From: Henningerozyma blattae CBS 6284
Lineage: Eukaryota > Ascomycota > Saccharomycetes > Saccharomycetales > Saccharomycetaceae
Direction: 5' to 3'
NCBI RefSeq assembly: GCF_000315915.1
Contig: NC_020187.1
Coordinates: 1,116,001 to 1,180,000 of the forward strand
Length of the DNA stretch: 64,000 nucleotides
Shown: positions 50,500 to 63,436 of the stretch, one piece after another
Numbering within the stretch: the first letter of the stretch is position 1
Layout of the letters: the number at the start of each line of letters is the position of its first letter
Position numbers and translations under genes: made by a program
Notes under the pieces: model-generated
The model's database searches: none
Told to the model about the DNA's origin: nothing
The model's input: the letters and a program-made list of their open reading frames with translations, nothing else

Positions 50500-52554
50500 T
50501 CAACTATTTTTATTCTTATTTTTATTTTTATTCTTATTTTTATTTTTATTCTTATTTTTATTTTTATTCTTATTTTTATTTTTATTCTTATTTTTATTTT
50601 TATTCTTATTTTTATTTTTATTCTTATTCTTATTCTTATTCTTATTCCTCACAACTTGTAAGAAACAAGGGTGGGTCCAGTTTCTTTTAAATATTTCTTT
50701 GCGCTTGTTTTCTAAATTTTTTTCAATTCGTTCAATATCTGGTCTTCTTTTATTTTTATTACTAAATATATTAACATGATCTAATATCCGACATTTATAT
50801 TTGTTTAATTGATATTCAATTTGAATCTTTTCATGTCGAACGTTAGGTAAATGTCTATTATATTTCCGATGTTTGGTTAATCTCTTATGAAGCTTCATCA
50901 CAAGACTTGTAGCCATCAATTCAGGAGTTTGAATATAAACGAATTCATCACGTTTTTTACGATCCGCTACAAATTGATTATGTAATATTGACTTAGAAAA
51001 TTCACAAACAACATTAGATAAACACTCGGTAAGGATATATCCCTTTTCAACTTGTCTTATCACGTAGTTGAACATATTCCATGCAGATCTGGGTATTATT
51101 TTGTCACCTTCTTCATTTGTAAACCCTTCTTCATCTTTCATGAATTTTAATAATTGTTCCATCAATTTCGTCTCTCTTTCTTTATCGATCATTACTGGTT
51201 TTTTTAACATTTCTCTTTTAAATGATTTATAAACAAGGTTTAATGATTTTTTAGATGAGGGGAAATCATTGGTCTTTAAGAATTCATATACTTCTAATGT
51301 CTTTTTCACACAATCAGTGGAAAATAATTTCATATAAATTTCCATGTATTTATGATAAATACCAATATCCATTATTTGTGGATTTGATCTTTGCAAATTT
51401 TCAAATACATCTAATCCTCTTTTCTCTCTACCAATTCTTACACTAGTATCCAATAATAACCCTACAGGATGTGATGTAAGAGGAAATTTTTTTTCAATTG
51501 ACCAATGATCCAATTCATAAAGTTGAACATCTTTAGAAACTTCTGGTAACCCATATATAGTAGTTTCAAATTCAAAATATTTTAATAAACAAACAAATGC
51601 AGTATTTTGAACTTTAGTATTGTCTCTTGATAATAATGTCTTACAATATTGAAATAATACTCTTTCATCAACACAACTTTTAGGTATATTTTCCATGATA
51701 CTGTTGACTATTTCAAAAAATTTTACATCATCGTTCAATTGTATACAACCTTTTAATAAAGTTGAATAACTAATTTTATCTCGTTTTACTCCAGATAAAT
51801 TTTTCTCCCATAATTGAAACATATAAATTGAATCTGTACAATTCGATAGGGCATGCAATGCAGAATTAAACCTAGTAATATTTAATTTTTTTTCATTAAT
51901 TAAATTATCTACCATGCTTAAAATTTTTTCTCCAATTTTATTAGAAACTGGAAGAAGTTGTTTGGAAATTCCATCAAATAAGATCGTATATGTATAGTCA
52001 TCAATTGGTATATTCCATTTCCTACTCCAATTATACATATCAATTGCAGAATTTGGTGATTGATTATTTAGATAATAACTCAAAATAGAATTCAAACCTG
52101 CAGATCCCCTACTGCCAGCTAAACGTGTTAAATAAACTGCCTTTTCTACTTGGTTACGTTTCAAAAACTTGTTAACATCACGAGTCACCAAGACTGCATC
52201 TCTTAATTGTTCACCACTTGTACCCAACATTGTATATATCAATCGTTTATCTCTTGTAAGTGACATGTATTGAAGATCAGATTTACTTGTTGGGCCCATA
52301 TCTGATAGATTGTTAATAGCTTCACCATGATTTTTTTTCAATACATGAAATGCTTGTTGTTTTGTATATGCAGTCTTTTCTAATTTATGCTTTTGGATTT
52401 GTTTTTTCTTTAAATATTTTTCTTGATCTTTTGATGTTTTCAAAAGTACTTCATTTGTCTTTTGAAATTTATTAAGTTTTAATTTAACTTCAGAACTTTG
52501 TATTGGTGTGGTATGGAATGACCTTAAAAGAGGACGAACCCTGAATATTTTCAT
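50500..52554 (-). CDS. MRX1: Mitochondrial protein Mrx1 (YER077C) with Asn-Lys tail
   Basis: Homologue by position and general features of S. cerevisiae YER077C/Mrx1, a mitochondrial protein linked to the mitochondrial expression machinery (MIOREX). The N-terminus is a basic presequence (MKIFRVRPLLRSFHTTPIQSS). The body (about 90-600) is helical with pentatricopeptide-like repeats, for example DYTYTILFDGISKQL and DKISYSTLLKGCIQL. The last 48 residues are an alternating Asn-Lys run coded by a microsatellite, which is unlike a normal C-terminus. 684 aa against 688. It is convergent with MAM33 and ends 137 bp from it. Confidence 0.85.
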   Translation of the reverse strand: MKIFRVRPLLRSFHTTPIQSSEVKLKLNKFQKTNEVLLKTSKDQEKYLKKKQIQKHKLEKTAYTKQQAFHVLKKNHGEAINNLSDMGPTSKSDLQYMSLTRDKRLIYTMLGTSGEQLRDAVLVTRDVNKFLKRNQVEKAVYLTRLAGSRGSAGLNSILSYYLNNQSPNSAIDMYNWSRKWNIPIDDYTYTILFDGISKQLLPVSNKIGEKILSMVDNLINEKKLNITRFNSALHALSNCTDSIYMFQLWEKNLSGVKRDKISYSTLLKGCIQLNDDVKFFEIVNSIMENIPKSCVDERVLFQYCKTLLSRDNTKVQNTAFVCLLKYFEFETTIYGLPEVSKDVQLYELDHWSIEKKFPLTSHPVGLLLDTSVRIGREKRGLDVFENLQRSNPQIMDIGIYHKYMEIYMKLFSTDCVKKTLEVYEFLKTNDFPSSKKSLNLVYKSFKREMLKKPVMIDKERETKLMEQLLKFMKDEEGFTNEEGDKIIPRSAWNMFNYVIRQVEKGYILTECLSNVVCEFSKSILHNQFVADRKKRDEFVYIQTPELMATSLVMKLHKRLTKHRKYNRHLPNVRHEKIQIEYQLNKYKCRILDHVNIFSNKNKRRPDIERIEKNLENKRKEIFKRNWTHPCFLQVVRNKNKNKNKNKNKNKNKNKNKNKNKNKNKNKNKNKNKNKNKNKNKNKNS
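50506..50648. repeat. Coding microsatellite for (Asn-Lys)n
   Basis: Alternating TTATTT/TTATTC-type hexamers in an 18-bp higher-order unit, giving AAT-AAA/AAT-AAG codons on the minus strand. It ends two codons before the MRX1 stop. Confidence 0.95.
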
Positions 52555-52827
52555 TTATTGAAATATTTCGTTATATCTAAGTTATTAATTTAATAAGGGA
52601 GAAAGAAATTCGTATTTTTTTTTGGCTTTTTTTTTTTTATTTTTTTTTTAAATTATAAAGTTTCAAATAAAATAATTTATTTCACATCGCGGTAATTTTG
52701 TAATATTTTTCAATATTACCTTAAAATTTAAGAACTAAATTAAAGGACTTATAGTATAGTTGATATAAACAAACGGCTGAATGACATGATTTATTGATTT
52801 CTAGTTGTAATTAAGCTTGCGTGAATA

Positions 52828-54027
52828 ATGTTACATAAATTAGAAGAACCAATATGGTTCGAAAAAACGGTTTATTTATTGAAACATGATTTTGGAACTT
52901 CAGAGGAAAGACATTCTCTAGCACAAAAGGCCCTTGAATACTTATATTCCGTTGGTGGGATCAAGGTTCCTGATTGGGATTTTCTTCATGACATTATTAG
53001 GCCCAATATCACAAACTCCAATTTAGAAGAAACTTCTACTGAGTTTACTGATATTTTTATTCAAAAAGTATTGTTAAGAGAATATTCAGAAGCCTTAGTC
53101 ATTTTAGAATCATTAGAGATTAAAATAATTCAATATTACCAATACTTGGAAGAGATTGGGAAACTTTTGGTGTTGAAAAGAGATTTCCATGGACTAGAGA
53201 AATTATCATATCGATTAGAAGGCTACCATCAAAATAATAAAGAAACTGAATCAATCAGTATTGACGAATTGCACTCATATCAACGATGCAAATTAATGCT
53301 TACGATTTCCAAAATCTTGGAGGGAAATTTTTTTGAAACATGTTATAATGTATTTCAACTATGGAAGGAGAATCCAGAAATCATATTGAACCATGTTGGG
53401 AAACATCATGCTTCTAGTAACATCCAAGAAAACATTGAATCCATATATTCAAAAGAAGAAATTGAAAAAGTCATATTAGTTTCTGTTATCATATCTATTC
53501 CACTAGATGAAATGGACAAGTTTTCTCACTTAATCGATTTACAAGATTTTTTCCAAGAGATGCCCATTGTGGAGGAGTGTTTAAAAATGTTAAAAAATAC
53601 TCAATTCAAAAATTTTTTCCTTAGATGGTATGATGAGATAAAGCCAATATTTGAAAAGAGTATGCTTTTGGGATCGTTGTGGAGTAAAGTTGATTTTATA
53701 ATGTGTAGCAAGATCTATTACTTTTATTTAAAGATCTCGAGCTGTGTTCGAATATCATATCTGTCCAATATTCTTGGTATTCGAGATGATGTTGTTAGAA
53801 GTCAATTATTAAAGTTAATTGATATTGGAGGATTGAATTTCAAAGTGGATGAACAAAATGATGATATTGTTTTATTCAAGGAAAGAGATGTATTAGATGA
53901 AGCAATAGAGATGTTAAAGATTAATGAAAGACTCATCACTCAAAAGTTACAACAACGAAATAACTTGTTTGAAAATATTGTGTTTCAAAGTTCACCGAAT
54001 CTTAACGGGAATGTTCATAGTCGTTAG
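52828..54027 (+). CDS. PCI8: PCI-domain protein Pci8 (COP9 signalosome-like)
   Basis: Homologue by position and fold of S. cerevisiae Pci8 (YIL071C, 444 aa), associated with the yeast COP9 signalosome and eIF3. 399 aa: helical repeats through about 270, then a winged-helix PCI segment at about 285-365 (KIYYFYLKISSCVRISYLSNILGIRDDVVRSQLLKLIDIGGLNFKVDEQNDDIVLF). The gene is divergent from MRX1 with a 273 bp spacer. Sequence similarity is modest, so the name rests mainly on the PCI domain plus the MAM33-MRX1-PCI8 context. Confidence 0.8.
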   Translation: MLHKLEEPIWFEKTVYLLKHDFGTSEERHSLAQKALEYLYSVGGIKVPDWDFLHDIIRPNITNSNLEETSTEFTDIFIQKVLLREYSEALVILESLEIKIIQYYQYLEEIGKLLVLKRDFHGLEKLSYRLEGYHQNNKETESISIDELHSYQRCKLMLTISKILEGNFFETCYNVFQLWKENPEIILNHVGKHHASSNIQENIESIYSKEEIEKVILVSVIISIPLDEMDKFSHLIDLQDFFQEMPIVEECLKMLKNTQFKNFFLRWYDEIKPIFEKSMLLGSLWSKVDFIMCSKIYYFYLKISSCVRISYLSNILGIRDDVVRSQLLKLIDIGGLNFKVDEQNDDIVLFKERDVLDEAIEMLKINERLITQKLQQRNNLFENIVFQSSPNLNGNVHSR

Positions 54028-55279
54028 TTTTATTTGTCCACGACGAATAATTTTTGAAACTTTTTTATATATTTATTAGAACAAAGGAAATTATTGATTG
54101 CAGCTCGGTATTAATTGTTCATTTCTTTTATTTATTGTTCTATTGATTCATTAGAATAGATAAAAAGTAGTTTCTAATACAGAAAACCTAAATATTTTAA
54201 AGATTGTGTAGATGTAATAAAATAATATAATATAATTGTGCACTATATAAAGATTTTACACAAAATGCTGCTAATTAGTACACCAGACTTATCTCTAAGT
54301 TCAGTTCTATAATATTACAAGAATATGTAGAAATAAAAATAAAACCTTGCTATTTTATAATATAAACTATTAATTCAGATGTGTTTAAATTATTCGTACT
54401 TATAATTTGTATTTATGTATTATTTCTGTCATTAGTTATCTAAATCGGTTATCTGTCACAGGCTCTCTGTATTATGGACTATAGGGTTTTTTCCGACGTT
54501 AACTTCCGTCATAGAAATTTAAGGTTCTCACTCTCAGCTTACTACTATTTAAATATGCCATTAAAAAAATAATTCAAATGTGTGCTTTTCATAAGATAGT
54601 TGAAGAAATATTCCTTTTTTTTTTTTTGAAAAATACAGACAACTGTACGTTATGAAAGGTATATAACTAAGTATGGAGGTGTTGGAGTCTCTACAGGGTA
54701 GTATTTATTGTTGAAAAGACGAAATGTTTGAGGTTTAAGGGCGTAGTTATGCTTATGCTTCTTTCAAGATATAAGTGCTACAGCTGTGGAGAGGTAAGAG
54801 GTGAAAGTGCTTATAAACTTGCCTTGTATAAACTAAGGTTTTAAAAGGAGAATTATCATTCTTTTCATGTTGTAAGTATTGTTGAATTTTTTATCTTTAC
54901 ATCTATCAGTGAAGAGACTCCAATATAGAGAAAAAAAAGACAGATATGTTTAACTAAAGACAGTGACTATAACTGTTTAGTATCTTTAATGACAAATTAA
55001 CTTTCTGTGCTGTTGCTACCGTATAAGATTTTGAGTAGTAAGCAAAATCTCGATAGTAGTATGACTGGAAATATATGTTACCTCCGTGCACCGGCGGGAC
55101 GGAGATGGAAAGAATTGCCAGATAGCTTTAGACAGAAAACCTTTGGAAAATTTGGTGCAATGGAACAAGGGTAGAAAAATGGCAGTAGTTTACCTTTGAA
55201 AACTGTAGCAACTGATTGTCAATTATAAACTATATTTATACATAATCACTCATCATCATTGAATATTATAATAACAAAC
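54028..55279. other. 1.25 kb spacer at a synteny break
   Basis: Separates chromosome V/IX-type genes from the HNT1-CDC48-PCL2 segment. No gene. The motif CCGGCGGGAC of island B recurs at 55091-55100 within a short GC-rich patch about 190 bp upstream of HNT1. I see no CDEI-CDEIII centromere. Confidence 0.6.
55091..55100 (+). promoter_or_regulatory. CCGGCGGGAC motif upstream of HNT1
   Basis: The same 10-mer that occurs twice in island B, here about 180 bp upstream of the HNT1 ATG. It matches no binding site that I can name with confidence. Confidence 0.35.
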
Positions 55280-55880
55280 ATGTCTGCTGTTGCTGCTGCT
55301 GCTCACGATGCCACTTGTATTTTCTGTAAGATCATCAAGGGTATGTTATAATTATTTCGATTTCTCTATATATTAATTAACGTTAATATTAATGAATCCA
55401 AGTTACTAACAGTCGAGCCAAATTAACGACACGTATTATACTGTATTTTGTTAACCTTGGTCTATTTCTTTAACTTTTTGATTAGGTGACATTCCATCCA
55501 TGAAAATCCTCGAAACTAAACATTCATATGCCTTTTTAGACATTCAACCAACTGCTGAAGGACATACTTTGGTCATTCCAAAATACCACGGTGCCAAACT
55601 GCATAATTTGCCAGACGAATATTTGGCTGACATTTTACCTGTTACCAAGAAGATTGCAAAGGCTTTAGACGTTGCTATTGATGGTCCAGATGGTATTGGT
55701 TATAACATTGTTCAAAATAATGGTAGAATTGCTCACCAAGTTGTTGATCACGTTCATTTTCATTTGATTCCAAAGAGAGATGAAAAGACTGGTTTAATTG
55801 AAGGTTGGCCTGCTAAAGAAGGTGACTTTACTGAATTAGCCAAAATCCAAAAGGCTATTGTTGCTAAATTGGAACAATAA
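55280..55880 (+). CDS. HNT1: HINT-family nucleotide hydrolase, spliced
   Basis: Adenosine 5'-monophosphoramidase of the histidine triad family (Hint1 orthologue). Exon 1 (55280-55340) codes MSAVAAAAHDATCIFCKIIKG; exon 2 (55486-55880) continues with DIPSMKILETKHSYAFLDIQPTAEGHTLVIPKYH. The catalytic triad motif is HVHFHLIP near the C-terminus. The product is 151 aa. S. cerevisiae HNT1 (YDL125C) is also spliced and adjoins CDC48, as here. The Ala run near the N-terminus is coded by GCT repeats. Confidence 0.96.
55341..55485 (+). other. HNT1 intron
   Basis: 145-nt intron: 5' splice site GTATGT, branch site TACTAAC (55404-55410), 3' splice site TTAG ending at 55485. It splits a Gly codon after its first base. 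Confidence 0.95.
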
Positions 55881-58987
<3,107 letters not shown>

Positions 58988-59676
58988 AATACTGTATTTC
59001 ACAGGTGATTTCTGCTTAATTATATTTTTTTCTCTCTTATAACGAAAAATGAGAAGGGAAGTCAAAAAATTTAACATTACACTGAAATTTAAATTAACAG
59101 AAATATTTACCAATCGCATATTGGTATGATGATTATGTATCTTACTTTATGCCCTAATTATTTTGTGTCATCATTGATGTATTCAAGATAGATTTTCTAT
59201 TCCATCATGCCATGTTTGATTTGTTTTTGTATAGTTTTTATTTAGTAATCTATATAAGAGAATAATATAACTTTTAACCACTAAATACTACCCTTGATAT
59301 TATTATTAAATTAGTAACTGAAAAACTCATGGGGCTAGAAAGATAAGTAAACAGTGGTACAATGCATGAAATTTATCGTCAAACTGAATTGAAGATTAAG
59401 TTAATATATATTTATGTGAATATATTATGCAAATGCTATTATTATAAATATCTAATACTTACATGGTAGATATTGTTCTCCAATAAGATTATTTTTTTAT
59501 TAATACAGATATGAATATTTTGTATATTAAGCTTTTCTGGAATTGAAAATTATCTTGCGATAGGAGAATATAAACTAAGTGGAGTAAAGTGTCCAAATAT
59601 GGAAAAATCAAAGTCAATCGAAATGAATTTCCATAATATCATTTTTTTTAAAAGAAAAATTAGACAGAGCAAGAAG
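58988..59676. other. Intergenic, convergent 3' ends CDC48/PCL2
   Basis: 689 bp of AT-rich spacer. No gene, repeat or RNA seen. Confidence 0.5.
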
Positions 59677-60783
59677 CTAATACTTGAAGAAAGAGTGCCA
59701 ACTAGATTTTTTGTTATGAGCTTTCTTGATATCATGGTGTACAAGAATTGAATTTGAATTATTTTCAGATAAAGTTGATATTTTTACTTGAATGCTAGAA
59801 TTGCCTATAGAAGCATTGTTAAAATGTTGTTGATATGGATTTGAATTCAACTTTGAGGCAGTATTTGTATAAATGTCATTAGGAGATGGTGGTAATTGAC
59901 CATTACATGATCTTTGATTATTTTGAGGTTGTGTTCTGTTTTTCAAGGTAGTAATATATTTATTTTGTGACGATTCTTGGGTTTCAGAAAGTTCAGCAAT
60001 TGATTCTGGATAAGATACATCCCCTGCCAAACTGTTTTCACTGATTGGCCTTCTTATTTTAGTTGGCGAATCAAAAATGGAAGATTTTGGCGTTGTTATA
60101 GAAGACACTACTGAAGGAATCGAAATACTGGATGAAGAACGAGAATGTGATTTTGAATATGGAGAAATATTAGCATTCGATGATAAACTAAATTTCGAAT
60201 TAATGCATTCTCTTAATTGGCCAGGTGTAGGAGAATTGAATAATAAGAAATTTTGATTCTTTTGTCTCTTCTCATCATCTTTGACTTGCTTAATAAATGG
60301 AGCCAAGCAGGTAAGTAAATCGTTGACTGTAATTTGCAAATCCCATTTAAAATAAGTTAATATTTCTCTTTCAATGGTATTAACCTCACGTAACTGAAGT
60401 AGACCGTTTGTATATTTTGCCCAGTGTTTATTTAATGGGGAAGAGTCATTTAATGTCTTTGCTGCAATAATCAAACATCCTAAAAACATTCTATGTCTCG
60501 TAGTCTCAATACCATAAACGTTAGAAGGAATAATTGCTTTCAGTTTTTTAAGGTAGACGACCGTTGTCATTAGAGTTGGTGTTTGAACATTTGAATGTGC
60601 CACTAAATTTTTAATAAAGGTATACAGAGGCGGTATATTTGAAATACTTTCATTCGTTAAATTTGAATCACTTGTAGGTCTTATTTGAATTGCAGAAGCA
60701 GCACAATTAGAAAGAAATTGAATCATTTCGCCAGTAACGGCCTTTCTTTTAAATTTTAATAGAGCATCATAATCAGATATCAT
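59677..60783 (-). CDS. PCL2: Pho85 cyclin Pcl2/Pcl9
   Basis: G1 cyclin for the kinase Pho85. The cyclin box lies at about 50-165: FIKNLVAHSNVQTPTLMTTVVYLKKLKAIIPSNVYGIETTRHRMFLGCLIIAAKTLNDSSPLNKHWAKYTNGLLQLREVNTIEREIL. The tail is Ser/Asn-rich and ends KKSSWHSFFKY, like the C-terminus of S. cerevisiae Pcl2. The start is the ATG at 60783 (MISDYDALLKFKRKAV; Pcl2 begins MSNYEALLKF); the frame upstream has only a TTG. 368 aa against 308. HNT1-CDC48-PCL2 is the YDL125C-127W order, so PCL2 rather than PCL9. Confidence 0.94.
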   Translation of the reverse strand: MISDYDALLKFKRKAVTGEMIQFLSNCAASAIQIRPTSDSNLTNESISNIPPLYTFIKNLVAHSNVQTPTLMTTVVYLKKLKAIIPSNVYGIETTRHRMFLGCLIIAAKTLNDSSPLNKHWAKYTNGLLQLREVNTIEREILTYFKWDLQITVNDLLTCLAPFIKQVKDDEKRQKNQNFLLFNSPTPGQLRECINSKFSLSSNANISPYSKSHSRSSSSISIPSVVSSITTPKSSIFDSPTKIRRPISENSLAGDVSYPESIAELSETQESSQNKYITTLKNRTQPQNNQRSCNGQLPPSPNDIYTNTASKLNSNPYQQHFNNASIGNSSIQVKISTLSENNSNSILVHHDIKKAHNKKSSWHSFFKY

Positions 60784-63092
60784 TTTTATTCTCTTATTCA
60801 ATTACTAGTTTTAATTTCTTGTTGTTATTATTTGTATTATTGTTACAGATGAACTATAGGGGCTTTTGCATAGATAAACCGAAAGATTGTGGTTGTTACT
60901 AAAGCTAAAGGACTTATGGGGATCAAGCAAAGAGAAGTCAAAGTTGAAGTAACAGTCCTCACTCATTGGAAAGACACATGTGAAATGAATATATATTAAA
61001 CTACAATGTTATATATGGAATGAGTAAACGCAATGCTATTTTCTCATTAGAAGCCATATCAATAAGCGTTAATTCCCAGCAATTTCTTTTTGAAATACTT
61101 CCAAACAATAAAAAGGACTATTTAAAACTAAGCTAACCCACATCAAGGCTGGCTGAGAATAATGAACGGTATGTACGCCCTGGGAATTGAAAGGAAGCTA
61201 AAAATACATTTGCAGTACGGTGAGCTAAACAGCCGCTCCTAAATCTAATGCTCACCAGGAATGCTTATTTTTTTTTTTTTAATCAAGCAAGAATATAGGA
61301 TATTACGAAAAATGAAATTTTTTACTAGAATAGTCTTAAGCAAGTTTTGATATTTCCATTATTGAATTTACCTATTAGGAAATAGTTAATTTTGCTCTTC
61401 TATTTTAAATTTTCTTACCAGCCCGGCTCTCGTTTCTTTTGGATCTTGATTTCCTTATTTGCATAGAATGAGAATGTTAAGTGCGAAAAGAGGCTGGTTT
61501 TCAATTTGACATTTTGTGTCGTGATTTCTAGGAAACTATATTAGGATATTCAACCGCGCAAAATAATAGTAAACTACAAATTGCAAGTCTTTAGCTAATA
61601 GCTTTGATTAGAAATTTGTCTAGCAAATGCATGTATTCTAGCCTAAATAAGAAACTGTCTAGTACATTCTGCTTAAGAATGTCAAGTAAGAAGTGAGGAC
61701 TTAGTTCTCACAATCTAGCATCAATAAGCCAACAAGAACTATAAGTCGTTACTCTTGATGAATTAGCTGGTGCTGCCATTTCATTTTTCAATTTAATGAA
61801 TGACTGCTAGTTTTCAAATTCGGATTGTTTGTGAGAATAATCAAGACTGATACTCAAGCGCCAAGCTAACCAGTAGCCTAATTATTGAGTCTCGTAAGTG
61901 ATTAAATTCATAGACGATAAATCTAGTTCTATCCGATAAGAGAGAGTTATAGATTCTCATGACAAAAAGAAACCGTGTAATGATTAAGTTATGAAATTCC
62001 GTTCTTCGACTTGTAGAAGACTGTTTCAAAAGTATGTGAGGTTATTTTACCTCAGAATCTCATACTAAAACAACATGAGATACTTGATTACTTAGCCTAC
62101 AGTATTCGTACATTTTACTGGTTGTATAATCATATTGCTATTGTTTTTATTTATATTTCACCCCTATATATTTTTTGTTTATCCTATTTCTTACTTGAAA
62201 CAATATTGTTTATTCTTCAAATATATGCGTTTTTGTTTCGTATACATGTCAGAGAAGCCGGTAAATATATACTTATTTCGGAAAGTAATCACTAAAAATA
62301 GAAAACTATATTCTCGAACAAATATTGATGTATGTGAAACATTTTTTATTTTAACCACTTACTTTCTTATGTAGGCTGAAGTAAATCCATATTAATTAGC
62401 AATTGATTCAATCAGAAAAGTAGATCAACAGTAACTGTGGCAGATGGGAGGAGGAGAGTAGGGAGTTATAATAGTGGTGGGACTATTGGCGGGAATAGAA
62501 TGTTTGTCTGTTATATTTTAGCCCCTCTTTGTTTCACACATTTGTCTCTCTACTCTTATTAATCAGTGGAATCGAATTACAATGCTTGATATTCAGATCG
62601 ATTCTCTTAAAATAGGAGTTCAATGAAGGAGAAATCTCTAGAGTAAACTAAATATCTTGTAAATTAAAAGTATTTCCACTTTACATTGTTCTGTCTTTAA
62701 CATTATCCCATCATAAAGATTTTTCAACAAAATGCAATTAGATAAGCGTATTTCATTATATTCCAACTTATTGAAACAAACACATGGAATAAGGTTGGCA
62801 GACTATCATACTTCAAGCATAGAGTAGTTACCTACTGATACATTTTACTTGAACTGTGTATTTTTGAATCGTCTTTGCACAGTGTAAAAGATGGGTTCGT
62901 ATACCTTTCATGTATGTTAAAATGAGAGGTTTACTGTATATTTTTTCTGTTGATATTGTCTGAGTTAACTGTGATGCAACATTTTAGATATAAACTTTCT
63001 TAGATACTGAATGTATGAGCAAGTAATATTCTTATTCCCATCTTTTAGCAAATCAATATTTTGTCTCAATTTAAACTTTCAAGAAATAATAT
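60784..63092. other. 2.3 kb gene-poor stretch PCL2 to tRNA-His
   Basis: AT-rich with many short frames, none recognisable. An exon-like ATG with a GTATGT donor lies at 61162-61174. Possibly decayed mobile-element DNA, since it adjoins a tRNA gene and a synteny break, but no LTR ends are clear. Confidence 0.5.
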
Positions 63093-63164
63093 GCCATCTT
63101 AGTATAGTGGTTAGTACACATCGTTGTGGCCGATGAAACCCTGGTTCGATTCTAGGAGATGGCA
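63093..63164 (+). tRNA. tRNA-His(GUG)
   Basis: 72-nt cloverleaf: GCCATCTTAGTATAGTGG start, anticodon loop TTGTGGC (anticodon GTG), B box GGTTCGATTCT, acceptor arm closing with GATGGCA. It appears identical to the S. cerevisiae gene. A T-run follows directly (Pol III terminator). In S. cerevisiae a tRNA-His also lies next to CHO1, from memory. Confidence 0.98.
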
Positions 63165-63436
63165 TTTTTTATTTTTTGAAAAATTTCAAAAATTACGTGA
63201 TGTATATTAAACCAGTCAAATTCTTATTACATCTCATCTCATCTTGTCTAGCTTTATAGATTTAAATTTTGATAAGAAAAATTTTACAAATTAATAATGC
63301 AAAATAATTAATTTTGGAAATAATTTAGAAATTTAGAAATATATATATATAAAATATGTATTCTTTATCTAGATTAAAATCTTTTATCAATCTGGTTAAG
63401 TATTATTAAAAACTAGAAAGCAAAAAACAATAGTGA

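Noticed and set aside
61756..61850. C/D box snoRNA (TGATGAA to CTGA)
   Set aside because: The flanks do not pair into a terminal stem and no C'/D' boxes are visible.
62135..62374. 79-codon hydrophobic frame before tRNA-His
   Set aside because: Begins at TTG; Phe/Ile/Tyr-rich composition is typical of translated AT-rich spacer.
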